Made by a program: the position numbers and the translations under genes. A stretch of DNA of 64,000 nucleotides from Paenibacillus albiflavus. GTDB taxonomy: Bacteria; Bacillota; Bacilli; Paenibacillales; NBRC-103111. The stretch covers positions 1 to 64,000 of the forward strand of contig NZ_SKFG01000013.1 in NCBI RefSeq assembly GCF_004344915.1. Direction: 5' to 3'. Under the pieces are notes generated by a model, which saw only the letters and a list, made by a program, of their open reading frames with translations, ran no database searches and was not told the DNA's origin. Of this stretch, positions 17,205 to 26,922 are shown one piece after another. The number at the start of each line of letters is the position of its first letter. Position 1 is the stretch's first letter.

Positions 17205-18584
17205 ATGAGATTCGCAGAGCCGTTCAAAATTAAAATGGTTGAGCCACTAAACATTATTTCGCGTGAAGAGCGCGAGAAAGCGTTAGAAACTGCCGGATAC
17301 AATCCGTTTTTACTAAGAGCGGATGAAGTTTACATCGATTTATTATCAGATAGTGGTACTGGCGCGATGAGTGATAACCAGTGGGCAGGTATGATGTTAG
17401 GAGACGAATCATATGCAGGTAGCCGCAACTACTACAACCTTTGCGATGCTGTCAAAGACATTATTGGCTACAATTATATCATACCGACTCACCAAGGCCG
17501 TGGAGCCGAAAAAATATTATTCCCGCTTCTTGTGAAAAAGGGCCAATATGTTCTGAGCAACTGGCACTTCGATACAACCCGCGCGCACGTTGACCTTGCA
17601 GGAGGACATGCCATTGACCTTGTAACGGACAAAGCGTTTGATACAACTGCTCCTTATCCGTTCAAAGGGAACTTCGATACAGATAAGCTACGCGTAACAA
17701 TTGCTGAAAAGGGAAAGGAAAATATCGCATTCGTGCTGATCACGATTACCAATAACAGTGCAGGTGGTCAACCGGTTTCGATGGAGAATATTCGTGAAGT
17801 AGCTGCAATTGCCAAAGAAAACCACATCCGCGTATTCATTGATGCCGCACGCTTTGCAGAGAATGCGTACTTCATTAAGAAGCGCGAAGCAGGTTATGAG
17901 AATAAAGAAATCGTTGATATCGTGCATGAAATGTTCTCTTACGCGGAAGGATTCACCATGAGTGCGAAGAAAGACGCGCTTGTAAACATTGGTGGTCTGT
18001 TAGCCTTTAAAGATGATGAAGAGTTATATACATTAGCTCGATCAATGACAGTTCCGATGGAAGGATTCCCGACTTACGGTGGCCTAGCCGGGCGCGATAT
18101 GGAAGCGCTCGCTCGCGGGCTTCGCGAAGGTGTGGGCGAGCAATACCTCGCTTACCGAATAGGACAAGTTGAATACCTAGGTAAACGTCTTGAAGAAGGC
18201 GGAATTCCGTTCCAGACACCGACGGGCGGTCACGCAGTATTCGTCGACGCGAAGAAAATGCTTCCGCATATTCAAGGGGTGGAGTTCCCAGCACAAGTAT
18301 TAGCGAATGAATTATATCTTGAAGCAGGCATCCGCGGCGTTGAGATCGGTTCCTTCCTTCTTGGACGTGATGCAACGACAGGTGAACAGCTAGAAAGTAA
18401 ACTGGAACTGCTGCGCTTAACGATTCCGCGCCGGGTATACACGAACAACCATATGGACGTGATCGCAGACGCATTAATCGCAATTAAAGAACGGGCGCAT
18501 ACATTAGTAGGACTAGAGTTCACTTATGAACCACCAATTTTGCGCCACTTTACAGCACGTTTGAAACCGATTCAAAAGGAGTAA
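17205..18584 (+). CDS. tnaA: Tryptophanase
   Basis: A 459-residue PLP-dependent beta-eliminating lyase that splits tryptophan to indole, pyruvate and ammonia. The PLP-lysine motif [13 protein letters not shown] places the Schiff-base Lys at about 256. It aligns along its whole length with tryptophanase/tyrosine phenol-lyase. [12 protein letters not shown], where tyrosine phenol-lyase has an Arg-containing SMER segment, and [13 protein letters not shown] favour tryptophanase. AAGGAGGT lies 9 bases before the ATG. No tnaC leader and no tnaB permease are visible, so regulation differs from E. coli. Indole production by this organism is predicted. Confidence 0.9.
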   Translation: MRFAEPFKIKMVEPLNIISREEREKALETAGYNPFLLRADEVYIDLLSDSGTGAMSDNQWAGMMLGDESYAGSRNYYNLCDAVKDIIGYNYIIPTHQGRGAEKILFPLLVKKGQYVLSNWHFDTTRAHVDLAGGHAIDLVTDKAFDTTAPYPFKGNFDTDKLRVTIAEKGKENIAFVLITITNNSAGGQPVSMENIREVAAIAKENHIRVFIDAARFAENAYFIKKREAGYENKEIVDIVHEMFSYAEGFTMSAKKDALVNIGGLLAFKDDEELYTLARSMTVPMEGFPTYGGLAGRDMEALARGLREGVGEQYLAYRIGQVEYLGKRLEEGGIPFQTPTGGHAVFVDAKKMLPHIQGVEFPAQVLANELYLEAGIRGVEIGSFLLGRDATTGEQLESKLELLRLTIPRRVYTNNHMDVIADALIAIKERAHTLVGLEFTYEPPILRHFTARLKPIQKE

Positions 18585-18661
18585 TTGAGGAGTTATTGCG
18601 GGTAGCCAAGGTTCACGACGTTTGTTCGGAATTTGGTTGTTATTGCTTCGGCTGACATATA

Positions 18662-18703
18662 AAATAACCAATCTCTGAGAAGCGTATCGGTGGTTGGTTA
18701 TTT
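18662..18703 (+). terminator. Hairpin after tnaA
   Basis: AAATAACCAA (18662-18671) pairs with TTGGTTATTT (18694-18703), about 80 bp past the tnaA stop. There is no strong T-tract, so terminator function is only probable. Confidence 0.5.
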
Positions 18704-18712
18704 GGCATTCCG

Positions 18713-18740
18713 TTGTCATCTATACGAAGGCTAGTATGAT
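18713..18740 (+). promoter_or_regulatory. Probable sigma-A promoter of the MBL-fold gene
   Basis: TTGTCA (18713-18718), 16 bp, TATGAT (18735-18740), then about 88 bp to the start codon at 18828. Confidence 0.5.
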
Positions 18741-18827
18741 CAGGTAGAATAAGGAAGTGAGAATTTAAGCAGAGAGATGCACTTTTCGTACCAAACTCTT
18801 ATTCTAGTTAGATGAGGTGACGTCAGG

Positions 18828-19664
18828 ATGAAAATGAAATATTTAGGTACTGCAGCAGCAGAAGGATGGCCAGCGCTGTTCTGTCAATGTGAAGCATGCG
18901 CTAAGGCTAAGCAGCTTGGCGGCAAGAATGTCCGTACAAGATCTCAGTGTATTGTTGATGATACGCTGCTCATTGATTTTCCGCCTGACACTTATATGCA
19001 TATGTTGAATAATCAGATTGATTTGCCTCACATCGAGCATCTAATCGTAACGCATACGCATCAAGATCATTTTTACCCACTTGATCTTATTTTAAGAGGA
19101 TTCCCTTACGCACATGTACTAGACAGGAGCAAACTACATATTTACGGCAATGATCAGGTAGGAACAATGTATGACAGCGCATTAGCAGCAGAAGGCGATT
19201 CATCAGATGTTAGAGAGCTTGTCGAATTTCACGAAGTGACGGCGTTCCACCCGTTTCAGGCAGGAGAATATACGATAACACCACTTCTAGCCAGTCACGA
19301 TAAAAGAGAGAAATGCTATATCTATATCATCGAACGTGCAGGTAAGCGAATCCTTTATGGCAATGATACGGGTAATTTTCCAGAAGCGACTTGGGAATAT
19401 TTAGGAAATAATAATTTCCGATTTGATCTTGCCAGCTATGATTGCACACTTATTATGTATCCAGAAGGAAAGAACCATATGGGACTTTCGGATACGGTAC
19501 AGGTTACGCAGCGTTTGAAAGAATTGAACTGTGTGGATGAACATACGAGATACATCCTTACCCATTTCTCTCACAATGGAAGCTTAATGCATGAAGAAAT
19601 AGAGCAAGAAGCAGCTAAGCACGGATTTGGAGTGGCGTATGACGGGTTTGAAATTGAATTCTAG
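18828..19664 (+). CDS. MBL-fold metallo-hydrolase (PhnP-like)
   Basis: A 278-residue metallo-beta-lactamase-fold hydrolase. The metal-binding motif VTHTHQDHFYPLDL (about 74-85) is followed by DTGNFPEATW and late His residues (THFSHNGSLMHEE). An early Cys pair (FCQCEACAKAK) resembles the structural zinc site of the PhnP subgroup, which are cyclic phosphodiesterases; the substrate here is not known. GAGGTGA precedes the ATG. The next gene starts 58 bp downstream, so co-transcription with the SCP2 protein is likely. Confidence 0.87.
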   Translation: MKMKYLGTAAAEGWPALFCQCEACAKAKQLGGKNVRTRSQCIVDDTLLIDFPPDTYMHMLNNQIDLPHIEHLIVTHTHQDHFYPLDLILRGFPYAHVLDRSKLHIYGNDQVGTMYDSALAAEGDSSDVRELVEFHEVTAFHPFQAGEYTITPLLASHDKREKCYIYIIERAGKRILYGNDTGNFPEATWEYLGNNNFRFDLASYDCTLIMYPEGKNHMGLSDTVQVTQRLKELNCVDEHTRYILTHFSHNGSLMHEEIEQEAAKHGFGVAYDGFEIEF

Positions 19665-19722
19665 TCAGATCAAGTTATAATATTAGATAATTCAGATAAT
19701 ATTTAGCGAAAGGAATGAAGTT

Positions 19723-20049
19723 ATGAGTTATATAGCACATTTGGAGGCATTTATTGAGCAAACAAGGCAGAATCCTGAGCCGATAAAGTCATTGCATTAT
19801 GTTTATCAGTTTAATTTGGATCAGGAAGCACCTTTTCAAATTCGCTTCGACAACGGGGTTGTGGAATTATTAGAAGGCACTCCACTTGAGGCGGTTTGCA
19901 CATTATCGCTCTCGTCGGCAAATTTCATCAAGCTGCTGCATGATGAGCTTAATACGACGATGGCATTCATGATGGGCTCGCTCAAAGTGGAGGGCCGAAT
20001 GGGTCTAGCGCTTAAACTGCAGGAAGCTCTAAAGCACTACAGAAAGTAA
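19723..20049 (+). CDS. SCP2 sterol-binding domain protein
   Basis: A 108-residue protein with a single SCP2 domain: FQIRFDNGVVELLEG, CTLSLSSANFIKLLHDELN and MGSLKVEGRMGLALKLQ are the usual lipid-tunnel strands and helix. SCP2 domains bind fatty-acyl or similar hydrophobic molecules. It follows the MBL-fold hydrolase on the same strand and is convergent with the TPR gene, with only 2 bp between the stops. Its partner and ligand are unknown. Confidence 0.83.
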   Translation: MSYIAHLEAFIEQTRQNPEPIKSLHYVYQFNLDQEAPFQIRFDNGVVELLEGTPLEAVCTLSLSSANFIKLLHDELNTTMAFMMGSLKVEGRMGLALKLQEALKHYRK

Positions 20050-20051
20050 AC

Positions 20052-22082
20052 CTAATGTAAGGTATAGCCCTTGCCTGTGTTTGGCATCTGCTTCCAAGTG
20101 TCGGATTCTGGGTTCATGGTGGTACTAGAGGTGCCATACATTCTGGATAGCTTGGTTTCAGCAGCTCCAAGGACAGTCTCGTTAAGTCCGTTCAAATCAC
20201 GCAATAAGGTAAGCTTGGATTCGAGCGATTTATCAGGATCTAGGTATAATGCCCATTGCACTAAGCATTCTATACATTCACTGAATTCAATTCGATTAAA
20301 GTAGATATAGGCTTTATATAAATAGCTTGCATGATGAAAAGCATTGATGGTCAGCACGCGATTGAACATTTTGAGTGCAAGCTCTTCCTGACTCAATTGA
20401 TAGTGGATCAGCCCAAGATGATAGTAGCCGTTACTTCGCTCAGGCTGCAATCTGATGTATTGCTCTGCATCGATTTGGGCCTTGTCATATTGATCCATGG
20501 AATAGTAAGTATAGCTACGTAGATTGTACAGACTGTCGCTAGACGGGTCTTGTTCCAGCCCAAGCGTACAATCTTCCGTTGCTTGCTCATAATTGCCTAG
20601 CTCAATATAGCATTCAGCTCGTTCCTCATAGAGTGCTGCATCGTGTTGATTCCGTTCAATCGCTTTAGTAAAGGCATCAATAGCAGCATCCCAGTTGCTC
20701 ATTCCTCTAAGCACATACCCGGAAGCTTTAAAGAAGTAGGCGGTTTCTGACAGGTTAGGATCAGCGCTTGCAGCTTGCTGGAGATCAAGCCAAGCTTCGT
20801 CATATTTATTTTGCTTATAGTAGATATAACTTCTTTTCATATAGGCATCTGCACTATTATCTAAGGACAGCGCAGTTGTATAGGCTTGCAATGCCAGATC
20901 ATCCTGTTGCAATTCTTGATAGATCTCGCCTTGCTGAATAAAGTTCAAATGATCGTCATCTTCCAAAGCAAGCAGTCTCTGATTGACCTTAAGCGCTTCG
21001 TCATAACGGCCGAGTCGGATGTAAGAATCAGCAATTCGGTAGCAGGTAATAGGTGAATCGCTCTCCTTGCGATCAAGCTCCAAGAGTACGCCAAGTGCAC
21101 GTTCTTCATCATGCTGCTCGCGATAGAGTGTGTATTTCTCATAGTAGGCACGTGATAAGCCCGGCTCAAGCTGCAGCACGTGATCAAAATCTTCTTCTGC
21201 TTCCTGCCAATTATGAGCATATCGATGGAATACGCCTCTTCTTAAATAAAGATCTACCGTACCCGGATAGAGCTGTATCGCTTCGCTAATTGCAGCTATT
21301 GCACTAGTGAAATCTTGTTTCTGTGTATATAAGTTAGCCAGATCCCATCTGAAAGAATACGTGCTGCGAATCCGCCCTCGGAAGGATTGGAACGCACTAT
21401 AGGAATAGTTGGTTCTTTGTACGAGCATGGCAAGACCGTGATCAGGCTGCGACTCATATTCATCCGCAATCTTGATGCCCTTCTGCAGATAAGTGATCGC
21501 TTCATCTACTCTGTCTAGGCAATCCAATACATGTGACATGCCTAGATAATAGTTTGGAATGTCGCTGCCTGGTAATTGAAACGCCTGTTCCATGGCATCC
21601 AGAGCTTCCTCATACTGGCGGTTATCATAATAGACCATCGCTAATTCATAGTAAGTCGTAAGGACTGTATCGATATCCTCCCGTTTAATACTTTCTCTTA
21701 AGTTATAGGCAGCTTCCTCATATCTGCCCAAATCTCTAAAGGTAATACCACGCGTATACCAAGGAAGATAGTAATCTTTATTACGCTCTAAGGCTTCATC
21801 CAGATCCTGAAGCGCTTCTTCCTCACGATCAAGCTCACGCAAAATATTAGCCCTTCTCAGGTAAGCGCTATGTGCGCCAGTATCATCGATAATTTGGGAT
21901 ATTCTAATGAGCGCCTCATCCGGGCGATTCAGATTATGCAGTGCTTCGGCTAGTTCAAGTTTTTGGGAAATTTCCTTGATCTCAGATTCGCCCTTTAAGT
22001 AATATTTAACGGCTTGCTCGACTTGTCTTTTCTTAAAATAACGATGTCCTAATTTGACATATATTTTTTTTATGATTCTCAT
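20052..22082 (-). CDS. Large tetratricopeptide-repeat protein
   Basis: A 676-residue protein made almost wholly of TPR units; more than 15 can be recognised from the recurring pattern of small residue, tyrosine and AIxxDPxN-like turns (ALERNKDYYLPWYTRGITFR, AIERNQHDAALYEERAECY). There is no signal peptide, membrane segment or enzymatic domain. TPR superhelices mediate protein contacts, so a scaffold or regulatory role is likely, but no partner can be named from the neighbours. GGAG lies 9 bases before the ATG. Confidence 0.88.
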   Translation of the reverse strand: MRIIKKIYVKLGHRYFKKRQVEQAVKYYLKGESEIKEISQKLELAEALHNLNRPDEALIRISQIIDDTGAHSAYLRRANILRELDREEEALQDLDEALERNKDYYLPWYTRGITFRDLGRYEEAAYNLRESIKREDIDTVLTTYYELAMVYYDNRQYEEALDAMEQAFQLPGSDIPNYYLGMSHVLDCLDRVDEAITYLQKGIKIADEYESQPDHGLAMLVQRTNYSYSAFQSFRGRIRSTYSFRWDLANLYTQKQDFTSAIAAISEAIQLYPGTVDLYLRRGVFHRYAHNWQEAEEDFDHVLQLEPGLSRAYYEKYTLYREQHDEERALGVLLELDRKESDSPITCYRIADSYIRLGRYDEALKVNQRLLALEDDDHLNFIQQGEIYQELQQDDLALQAYTTALSLDNSADAYMKRSYIYYKQNKYDEAWLDLQQAASADPNLSETAYFFKASGYVLRGMSNWDAAIDAFTKAIERNQHDAALYEERAECYIELGNYEQATEDCTLGLEQDPSSDSLYNLRSYTYYSMDQYDKAQIDAEQYIRLQPERSNGYYHLGLIHYQLSQEELALKMFNRVLTINAFHHASYLYKAYIYFNRIEFSECIECLVQWALYLDPDKSLESKLTLLRDLNGLNETVLGAAETKLSRMYGTSSTTMNPESDTWKQMPNTGKGYTLH

Positions 22083-22229
22083 TGGGGTACACTCCTACAA
22101 ATCACTCTATAGTGAAACAATGTATATATTTTACTATGTATTTTATCATTGGGATACTCTTAATCATGACAATCAATAGGAGGATATAATCTAATAAAGC
22201 ATAAAAATACTGAAAATTTAGATAAATAG

Positions 22230-22258
22230 TTGACGGATTTCAAAGGAAGTTCTATAAT
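22230..22258 (+). promoter_or_regulatory. Sigma-A promoter before the DUF3870 gene
   Basis: TTGACG (22230-22235), exactly 17 bp, and a perfect TATAAT (22253-22258). It lies 39 bp before the ATG at 22298 and is the only strong promoter visible ahead of the beta-lysine gene cluster. Confidence 0.75.
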
Positions 22259-22297
22259 TATTTTACAAATATTTCTAAACTAAAAGGTCGTCTATTC

Positions 22298-22621
22298 ATG
22301 GAACAGTTGAAATCAGTGCTCGTTACAGGATATTCCAAAGCACCGCAAGGTACTTCCATGTATGAGATGTTCAAGCATGCGGGAATCGTTCTGGAAATCG
22401 ATATGGAAACGCATACAATAATCAATGCGGAGTTTACGTTTATTGCGCAATTAACGAAGGATTTCTTCCGCAGACTGATCGTTGGCTATCCCTTAACGGA
22501 TGGGATTGAGCCTCTTATTGCACGTATTCAAGATCATTACTATGCGCCATCTCAACAAGCGATCATTGTCGCCTTGCAGTCAGCTGTTCAAAGGTATTGG
22601 GATGTCGGGAGAACTAAATAA
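22298..22621 (+). CDS. DUF3870 domain protein
   Basis: A 107-residue protein, without signal peptide or membrane segment, that resembles the DUF3870 family (VLVTGYSKAPQGTSMYEMFK, IVLEIDMETHTIINAEFTF). I cannot name a biochemical role. Its position directly ahead of the CoA-transferase genes, behind a sigma-A promoter, makes it the first gene of the catabolic island, and a hairpin region at 22671-22740 separates it from them. A sensory or accessory role in amino-acid catabolism is inference. Confidence 0.72.
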   Translation: MEQLKSVLVTGYSKAPQGTSMYEMFKHAGIVLEIDMETHTIINAEFTFIAQLTKDFFRRLIVGYPLTDGIEPLIARIQDHYYAPSQQAIIVALQSAVQRYWDVGRTK

Positions 22622-22670
22622 CGTTGGTTACAATGAAGTGGAGAGATAACCTCTCTCCATGGTCTCATTA

Positions 22671-22740
22671 GAACCTAGTGTTTCAAGGTATGAGAATAAC
22701 TTGTTTATTCTTGGTTCTTTGATTTGCTAGGTTCTTTCTT
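22671..22740 (+). terminator. Nested hairpin with T-rich tail, possible attenuator
   Basis: Outer arms GAACCTAG (22671-22678) and CTAGGTTC (22727-22734) are followed by TTTCTTATTT. An inner pair GAATAA/TTATTC (22694-22699, 22705-22710) nests inside. The structure lies between the DUF3870 gene and the CoA-transferase genes and could be a plain terminator or a conditional one. A smaller hairpin, TGGAGAG/CTCTCCA, lies just upstream. Confidence 0.55.
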
Positions 22741-22792
22741 ATTTGTGCGAGCGAGAAGAGCGGTTTTACCATCACTAAAAAGGGAGGATGCC

Positions 22793-23458
22793 ATGGGAAC
22801 GTATATTGCTGCTAAGGATGCTGTATCCGTCATTCAAAGTGGAAGCTCGATCATGGTTGGAGGATTTGGTTTAGTAGGTAGTCCCCTAACGCTGATTGAG
22901 CAATTGTTGCAAGTTCCTGTTAAGGATTTGACGATTATTAGCAATAATCTCGGTGAGCCGGGTAAAGGACTGGGCAGATTATTGCTCGAAAAGCGGGTGA
23001 AGAAGGCGATTGGTTCTTTTTTCACCTCCAATCCCGATGTTGTGAAGGCTTATCAAGCAGGTGAGCTGGAGATTGAGCTGATTCCGCAAGGAACGCTGTC
23101 AGAGGCCATACGCGCTGGTGGAGCAGGATTAGGCGGTATCTACGTGCTGGCAGGCGTTGGCACAGATCTGGAGGCGGGCAAAGAAACAAGAGTGATCCGT
23201 GACAAAACATATTTATTACAGCCTTCGCTAAGGGCGAATGTTGCATTAATTAAAGCGCATAAGGCAGATCGATTAGGTAATCTAGTCTACCGCAAGTCAG
23301 CTCGTAATTTTAATCCGAATATGGCGACAGCAGCAGATTTAGTCATTGCTGAGGTTGATGAAATCGTTGAAGTCGGAGAGCTGTCTCCAGAAGAGATCGT
23401 CACTCCACATTTGTTCGTCGACTATTTTACCTTAACAGGAGGGAGCGCTCATGGATGA
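22793..23458 (+). CDS. 3-oxoacid CoA-transferase subunit A (YodS-like)
   Basis: A 221-residue alpha subunit of a heterodimeric class I CoA-transferase. It shows the SIMVGGFGLVGSP loop, the GSFFTSNPD segment and LAGVGTDLEAGKE, matching acetoacetate/succinyl/butyrate CoA-transferase A subunits. The open frame begins at 22724, but ATG 22793 has GGGAGG five bases upstream and gives the normal N-terminus MGTYIAAKDAV. It overlaps subunit B by 8 bp. In the pathway proposed here it helps load CoA onto a 3-keto acid formed from beta-lysine (3-keto-6-acetamidohexanoate); acetoacetate remains a possible substrate. Confidence 0.9.
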   Translation: MGTYIAAKDAVSVIQSGSSIMVGGFGLVGSPLTLIEQLLQVPVKDLTIISNNLGEPGKGLGRLLLEKRVKKAIGSFFTSNPDVVKAYQAGELEIELIPQGTLSEAIRAGGAGLGGIYVLAGVGTDLEAGKETRVIRDKTYLLQPSLRANVALIKAHKADRLGNLVYRKSARNFNPNMATAADLVIAEVDEIVEVGELSPEEIVTPHLFVDYFTLTGGSAHG

Positions 23459-24101
23459 TAAGCAACGAATAGCTGCGCGAATTGCAAAGGAATTAAAGCA
23501 TGGCGACATTGTCAATCTGGGAATAGGCATACCGACGATGGTTGTTGATTATTTGCCACAAGACGTTTCAGTATTCATTCATTCGGAAAATGGGATTCTT
23601 GGCGTTGGGCCAACACCAAGTCCATCTGAGGTCGATCCGGATCTCGTTAATGCAGGCAAACAGCCTGTAACAGTAATGACAGGCGCAGCTTATTTTGATA
23701 GTGCTTCTTCTTTTGCCATGATTCGTGGAGGGCACATTGATGTCTCCATCTTGGGTGCGCTGCAAGTGGATGAACAGGGACGAATTGCGAACTGGGCAGT
23801 ACCTGGTGCAAGTGTGCTTGGAGTTGGGGGCGCGATGGATCTGCTGGAAGGCTCCAAGAAAGTGATCGTCGCAACTACGCATTGTACGAAAGAAGGAAAG
23901 CCTAAGCTTCTGGGGCAGGTAGATTATCCGCTTACCTCTTTACGTAGAGTGGATTTGATAGTAACAGAGCTGGCGTTATTTAAGGTGACGAATGAGGGTT
24001 TGATCTTAATGGAAATGTCGCCAAAGGCAAGCTTGGAAGAAATAAGAAGTAAAACGGAAGCATCCTTCCAGATAGGTGGTGAGCTTGTACAGTGGTCGTA
24101 A
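23451..24101 (+). CDS. 3-oxoacid CoA-transferase subunit B (YodR-like)
   Basis: A 216-residue beta subunit, carrying the catalytic glutamate in the motif [10 protein letters not shown] (near residue 46). GGAGGG precedes its ATG inside the end of subunit A, so the subunits are translationally coupled in equal amounts. B. subtilis has the equivalent pair yodS-yodR in its kamA operon. The following thiolase gene starts inside its last codons, a 10-bp overlap, which ties CoA activation to thiolytic cleavage. Confidence 0.9.
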   Translation: MDDKQRIAARIAKELKHGDIVNLGIGIPTMVVDYLPQDVSVFIHSENGILGVGPTPSPSEVDPDLVNAGKQPVTVMTGAAYFDSASSFAMIRGGHIDVSILGALQVDEQGRIANWAVPGASVLGVGGAMDLLEGSKKVIVATTHCTKEGKPKLLGQVDYPLTSLRRVDLIVTELALFKVTNEGLILMEMSPKASLEEIRSKTEASFQIGGELVQWS

Positions 24102-25282
24102 TTGTGAATGCGCTTCGGACGGCAATTGGTAAATATGGCGGAGCTTTGGCTGCTACGACACCAGAGGATATGGCAGCTACGGTCATGCGCAATAATTTAG
24201 CTTTATCTGCATGTCGACCTGATATTGTGGATGAAATCATTATCGGGCAGACCAAACAAAGCGCACATACGCCGAATATCGCTAGAGTGGCTTCTCTGAT
24301 TGCTGATTTCCCTAAAGAAGTCAGCGCTTATACGGTACACCGACAATGCGGGTCAGGCATGCAGGCCGTGCACAATGCATACATGGCCATTCGAACAGGC
24401 CAATCGGAGGTTGTGCTAGCTGGTGGCGTAGAGAGTATGTCGCAAGCGCCATACTATATGGTCGGTGGACGCTTCGGCATGAATGCTGGAAATACCATTT
24501 TGTATGATTCTAATACGGAGAGTCAACCACGCTCGCAGCCTATCGATAAATATGGCTCATTCGTTATGGGAGAGACGGCTGAATACTTGGCGAACAAATA
24601 TGAGATTACACGTGAAGAGCAAGATGAGTTCGCTTATCGCAGTCAGCTTAAAGCTAAACGTGCGATTGAAGCGGGACAATTCCATGAGGAGATCGTACCT
24701 ATTGAGGTTAAAGAAGGCAAGAACGGGGTTCGTTTATTTGCGTCAGATGAGTTTCCAAGAGAAACAAGCGTCGATAAGCTGGCGAAACTGACACCTGTGT
24801 TTCAAAAGGATGGATCCGTGACAGCAGGCAATTCCACAGGACGCAATGACGGAGCATCCATGCTGCTTATGATGAGTGAAGCGAAGGCGCTCAGCCTAGG
24901 CCTAACACCGCTCGCGATTATTCGAGGGATTGGAACGGGTGGGACACATCCAATGGAGATGGGATTAGGACCGATACCAGCTTCAATTAAAGCGCTTCGT
25001 GCCTCCTCATTAACGATGCAGGACATGGGATTAATTGAGCTGAATGAAGCCTTTGCTGCTCAAAGCCTTGCGGTGATTAAGGAATGGGGCATTACGGAGG
25101 AACGTGTGAACGTGAATGGCGGTGCAATTGCGCTAGGGCATCCCCTTGGCTGTACAGGCGCGAGAATTCTAACAACCCTTGTACACGAAATGCATAAACG
25201 AGACATACAGTATGGCTTAGCAACGCTTTGTATTGCAGGTGGGCAAGGAATCGCGACGGTGGTGGAACGATGGAAATCTTAG
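24092..25282 (+). CDS. Acetyl-CoA C-acyltransferase (thiolase)
   Basis: A 396-residue degradative-type thiolase. The nucleophile is Cys86 in [28 protein letters not shown] (His about 349) and CIAGGQG (Cys about 380) complete the active site. It starts at GTG 24092, giving [14 protein letters not shown], the expected thiolase N-terminus. In the cluster it would cleave a 3-ketoacyl-CoA into acetyl-CoA and a shorter acyl-CoA: 4-acetamidobutyryl-CoA if the acetylated route is used, or succinyl-CoA if 3-oxoadipate is the intermediate. The B. subtilis kamA operon, as I recall it, has no thiolase, so its presence here makes the island more complete. Confidence 0.9.
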   Translation: MVVIVNALRTAIGKYGGALAATTPEDMAATVMRNNLALSACRPDIVDEIIIGQTKQSAHTPNIARVASLIADFPKEVSAYTVHRQCGSGMQAVHNAYMAIRTGQSEVVLAGGVESMSQAPYYMVGGRFGMNAGNTILYDSNTESQPRSQPIDKYGSFVMGETAEYLANKYEITREEQDEFAYRSQLKAKRAIEAGQFHEEIVPIEVKEGKNGVRLFASDEFPRETSVDKLAKLTPVFQKDGSVTAGNSTGRNDGASMLLMMSEAKALSLGLTPLAIIRGIGTGGTHPMEMGLGPIPASIKALRASSLTMQDMGLIELNEAFAAQSLAVIKEWGITEERVNVNGGAIALGHPLGCTGARILTTLVHEMHKRDIQYGLATLCIAGGQGIATVVERWKS

Positions 25283-26661
25283 ATGGTACAAAAAGGAAAG
25301 ATCCGCTTCAAAAACATGATCCTATATTTCATCGTGATTTTAGCAAAAAGTATCCCGTGATTGATTATGGCAAAGGTGTTTATTTATTTGATACCGATAG
25401 CAAAAAATATCTAGATGCTTCTTCAGGTGCAGTCGCTGCAAATCTGGGTCATGGGATTGAAGCCATTGCAGATGCAATGGCTGAGCAGGCCAAAAAAGCT
25501 GCCTTCGTTCATACGCTGCGATTCGAGACGCAGGTTCAGTATGAACTAGCGAGGGAGATCAGTGACATGGCTCCTGATCCACTCCGTTATGTTTATTTTA
25601 CCTCTGGCGGTTCGGAGGCAAACGAAAGCGCATTGAAGCTTGCTCGGCAATATCACCGAGATCGTGGCAATAAGGAGAAGTATCTGAATATCGGCAGATG
25701 GCAATCGTATCACGGGAATACGATGGGCTCCCTATCTGTAGGCGGTGATGTGAAGAGGCGACAGCCCTATACGCCAAGCTTAATCAAAACAGATCACGTC
25801 TACTCCCCCTATTGTCATAGATGTCCATACCATCAGAACGAGGAACATTGTGGTCGAAGTGAGCAGCTGCATTGCGTAGGCGAATTAGAGCGCTTAATCA
25901 TCGAGACGGGTCCCGAATTCATTTCATCCTTCATCTGCGAGCCGATTGTCGGCAGTCAGCAGGGCGCTGTCGTTCCGCCTGAGGATTATTTGAAGCAGGT
26001 TAGAGCACTATGCGATCGTTACGATATTCTAATGATAGTTGATGAGGTGATGACAGGGTTTGGAAGAACAGGGACGCATTTTGCAATCGAGCAGTTTGGC
26101 GCTATTCCAGACATTCTTACTTTTGGCAAAGGGGTTTCAGGTGGCTATGCACCGCTTGCGGGGATGATCGTGTCAGAGCATGTTGTTGAGAGCTTGAAGC
26201 GGAACGGTCAGGGTAAATTCATTCATGGATTTACTTTTAGTGGGCATCCCGTTTCGGTTGCAGCAGGTCTAGCTGCAGTTCGATACTATAAGGATCAGCG
26301 AGTGCTGGATAATTGCCGTAAGCAGGGGGAGTACTTAGTGCAAGCATTGCAAGTACTACAAGCAAGACATCGCAGCATCGGGCAAATCCGAGGGAGGGGA
26401 CTGCTTGTCGGCTTCGAACTCATGAAGGATCGGGATCAAGATGTATTCTATCCACCTGAATATGGTGCATCGGAATTGCTGAATCAGCAGGCGATGAAAT
26501 TAGGAGCGATTTTCTACCCGGGTGCAGGAACGATAGATGGCAAGCAGGGGGATCATTTATTGATTGGCCCTCCATTAACAATTACTAGTGATGAGATGAA
26601 TGAAGTCATTCATATACTCGATTTAGCATTAACCGAGTTTGAGCAATTGGATCAAGTTTAG
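25270..26661 (+). CDS. Class III aminotransferase, YodT-like
   Basis: A 463-residue PLP enzyme of fold type [14 protein letters not shown] carries the PLP-contacting Asp and [14 protein letters not shown] the Schiff-base Lys (about 286). A cysteine-rich insertion ([10 protein letters not shown], then HCG) is typical of the subgroup to which YodT belongs. ATG 25270 lies inside the thiolase 3' end (13-bp overlap) and gives [12 protein letters not shown]; the frame upstream of it is thiolase sequence. The proposed role is removing the beta-amino group of acetyl-beta-lysine with 2-oxoglutarate or pyruvate as acceptor. The palindromic element at 26662 starts at the base after the stop codon. Confidence 0.88.
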   Translation: MEILDGTKRKDPLQKHDPIFHRDFSKKYPVIDYGKGVYLFDTDSKKYLDASSGAVAANLGHGIEAIADAMAEQAKKAAFVHTLRFETQVQYELAREISDMAPDPLRYVYFTSGGSEANESALKLARQYHRDRGNKEKYLNIGRWQSYHGNTMGSLSVGGDVKRRQPYTPSLIKTDHVYSPYCHRCPYHQNEEHCGRSEQLHCVGELERLIIETGPEFISSFICEPIVGSQQGAVVPPEDYLKQVRALCDRYDILMIVDEVMTGFGRTGTHFAIEQFGAIPDILTFGKGVSGGYAPLAGMIVSEHVVESLKRNGQGKFIHGFTFSGHPVSVAAGLAAVRYYKDQRVLDNCRKQGEYLVQALQVLQARHRSIGQIRGRGLLVGFELMKDRDQDVFYPPEYGASELLNQQAMKLGAIFYPGAGTIDGKQGDHLLIGPPLTITSDEMNEVIHILDLALTEFEQLDQV

Positions 26662-26877
26662 TGGCTCAAACCAATAATCAGTGCTTGAGAAATAGCGGAC
26701 GGAGCGGAGAGGACGGAATCGTTCTGGAGAAGCGTTAGCGGTCGCCTTTGTCAGCGAATTTCTACCCTCTAATGGCTAATCTGATCAGGAAATTTGGTGA
26801 CAACAGCGATCGTAAGAATGATCCGTCCTCGCAGCGGTCACTACGTAGGTATCAAGCACTTATTTTATGTTGAGCCA
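26662..26877. repeat. 216-bp palindromic MITE-like element
   Basis: The ends are TGGCTCAA (26662-26669) and TTGAGCCA (26870-26877). Inverted matches continue inward: CAGTGCTTGA with TCAAGCACTTA, GGACGGAATCGTTCT with AGAATGATCCGTCC, and TTTGTCAGCGAATTTC with GAAATTTGGTGACAA. The whole element can fold into one long imperfect hairpin. It has no coding capacity and its GC content is unlike the flanks. It fits a non-autonomous repeat spread by a transposase elsewhere in the genome. It starts directly after the stop codon of the aminotransferase gene and ends 45 bp before the next start. Confidence 0.8.
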
Positions 26878-26922
26878 GTTTTGCTTTTAACAATTAGTGA
26901 ATAAAGGAGACGTGAAGGGACA

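Noticed and set aside
18007-18483. 158-codon minus-strand frame
   Set aside because: It is antisense to tnaA, Arg/Leu/Ser-rich, and without a start signal.
22705-22732. Possible sigma-54 promoter before the CoA-transferase genes
   Set aside because: TTGGTTC and TTGCT are one base too far apart, and the bases belong to a hairpin.
26862-26890. Possible second sigma-54 promoter before the GabT-like gene
   Set aside because: A TTTTGCT -12-like element is present, but the -24 part reads TTGAG without the essential GG, and it lies in the end of the palindromic element.
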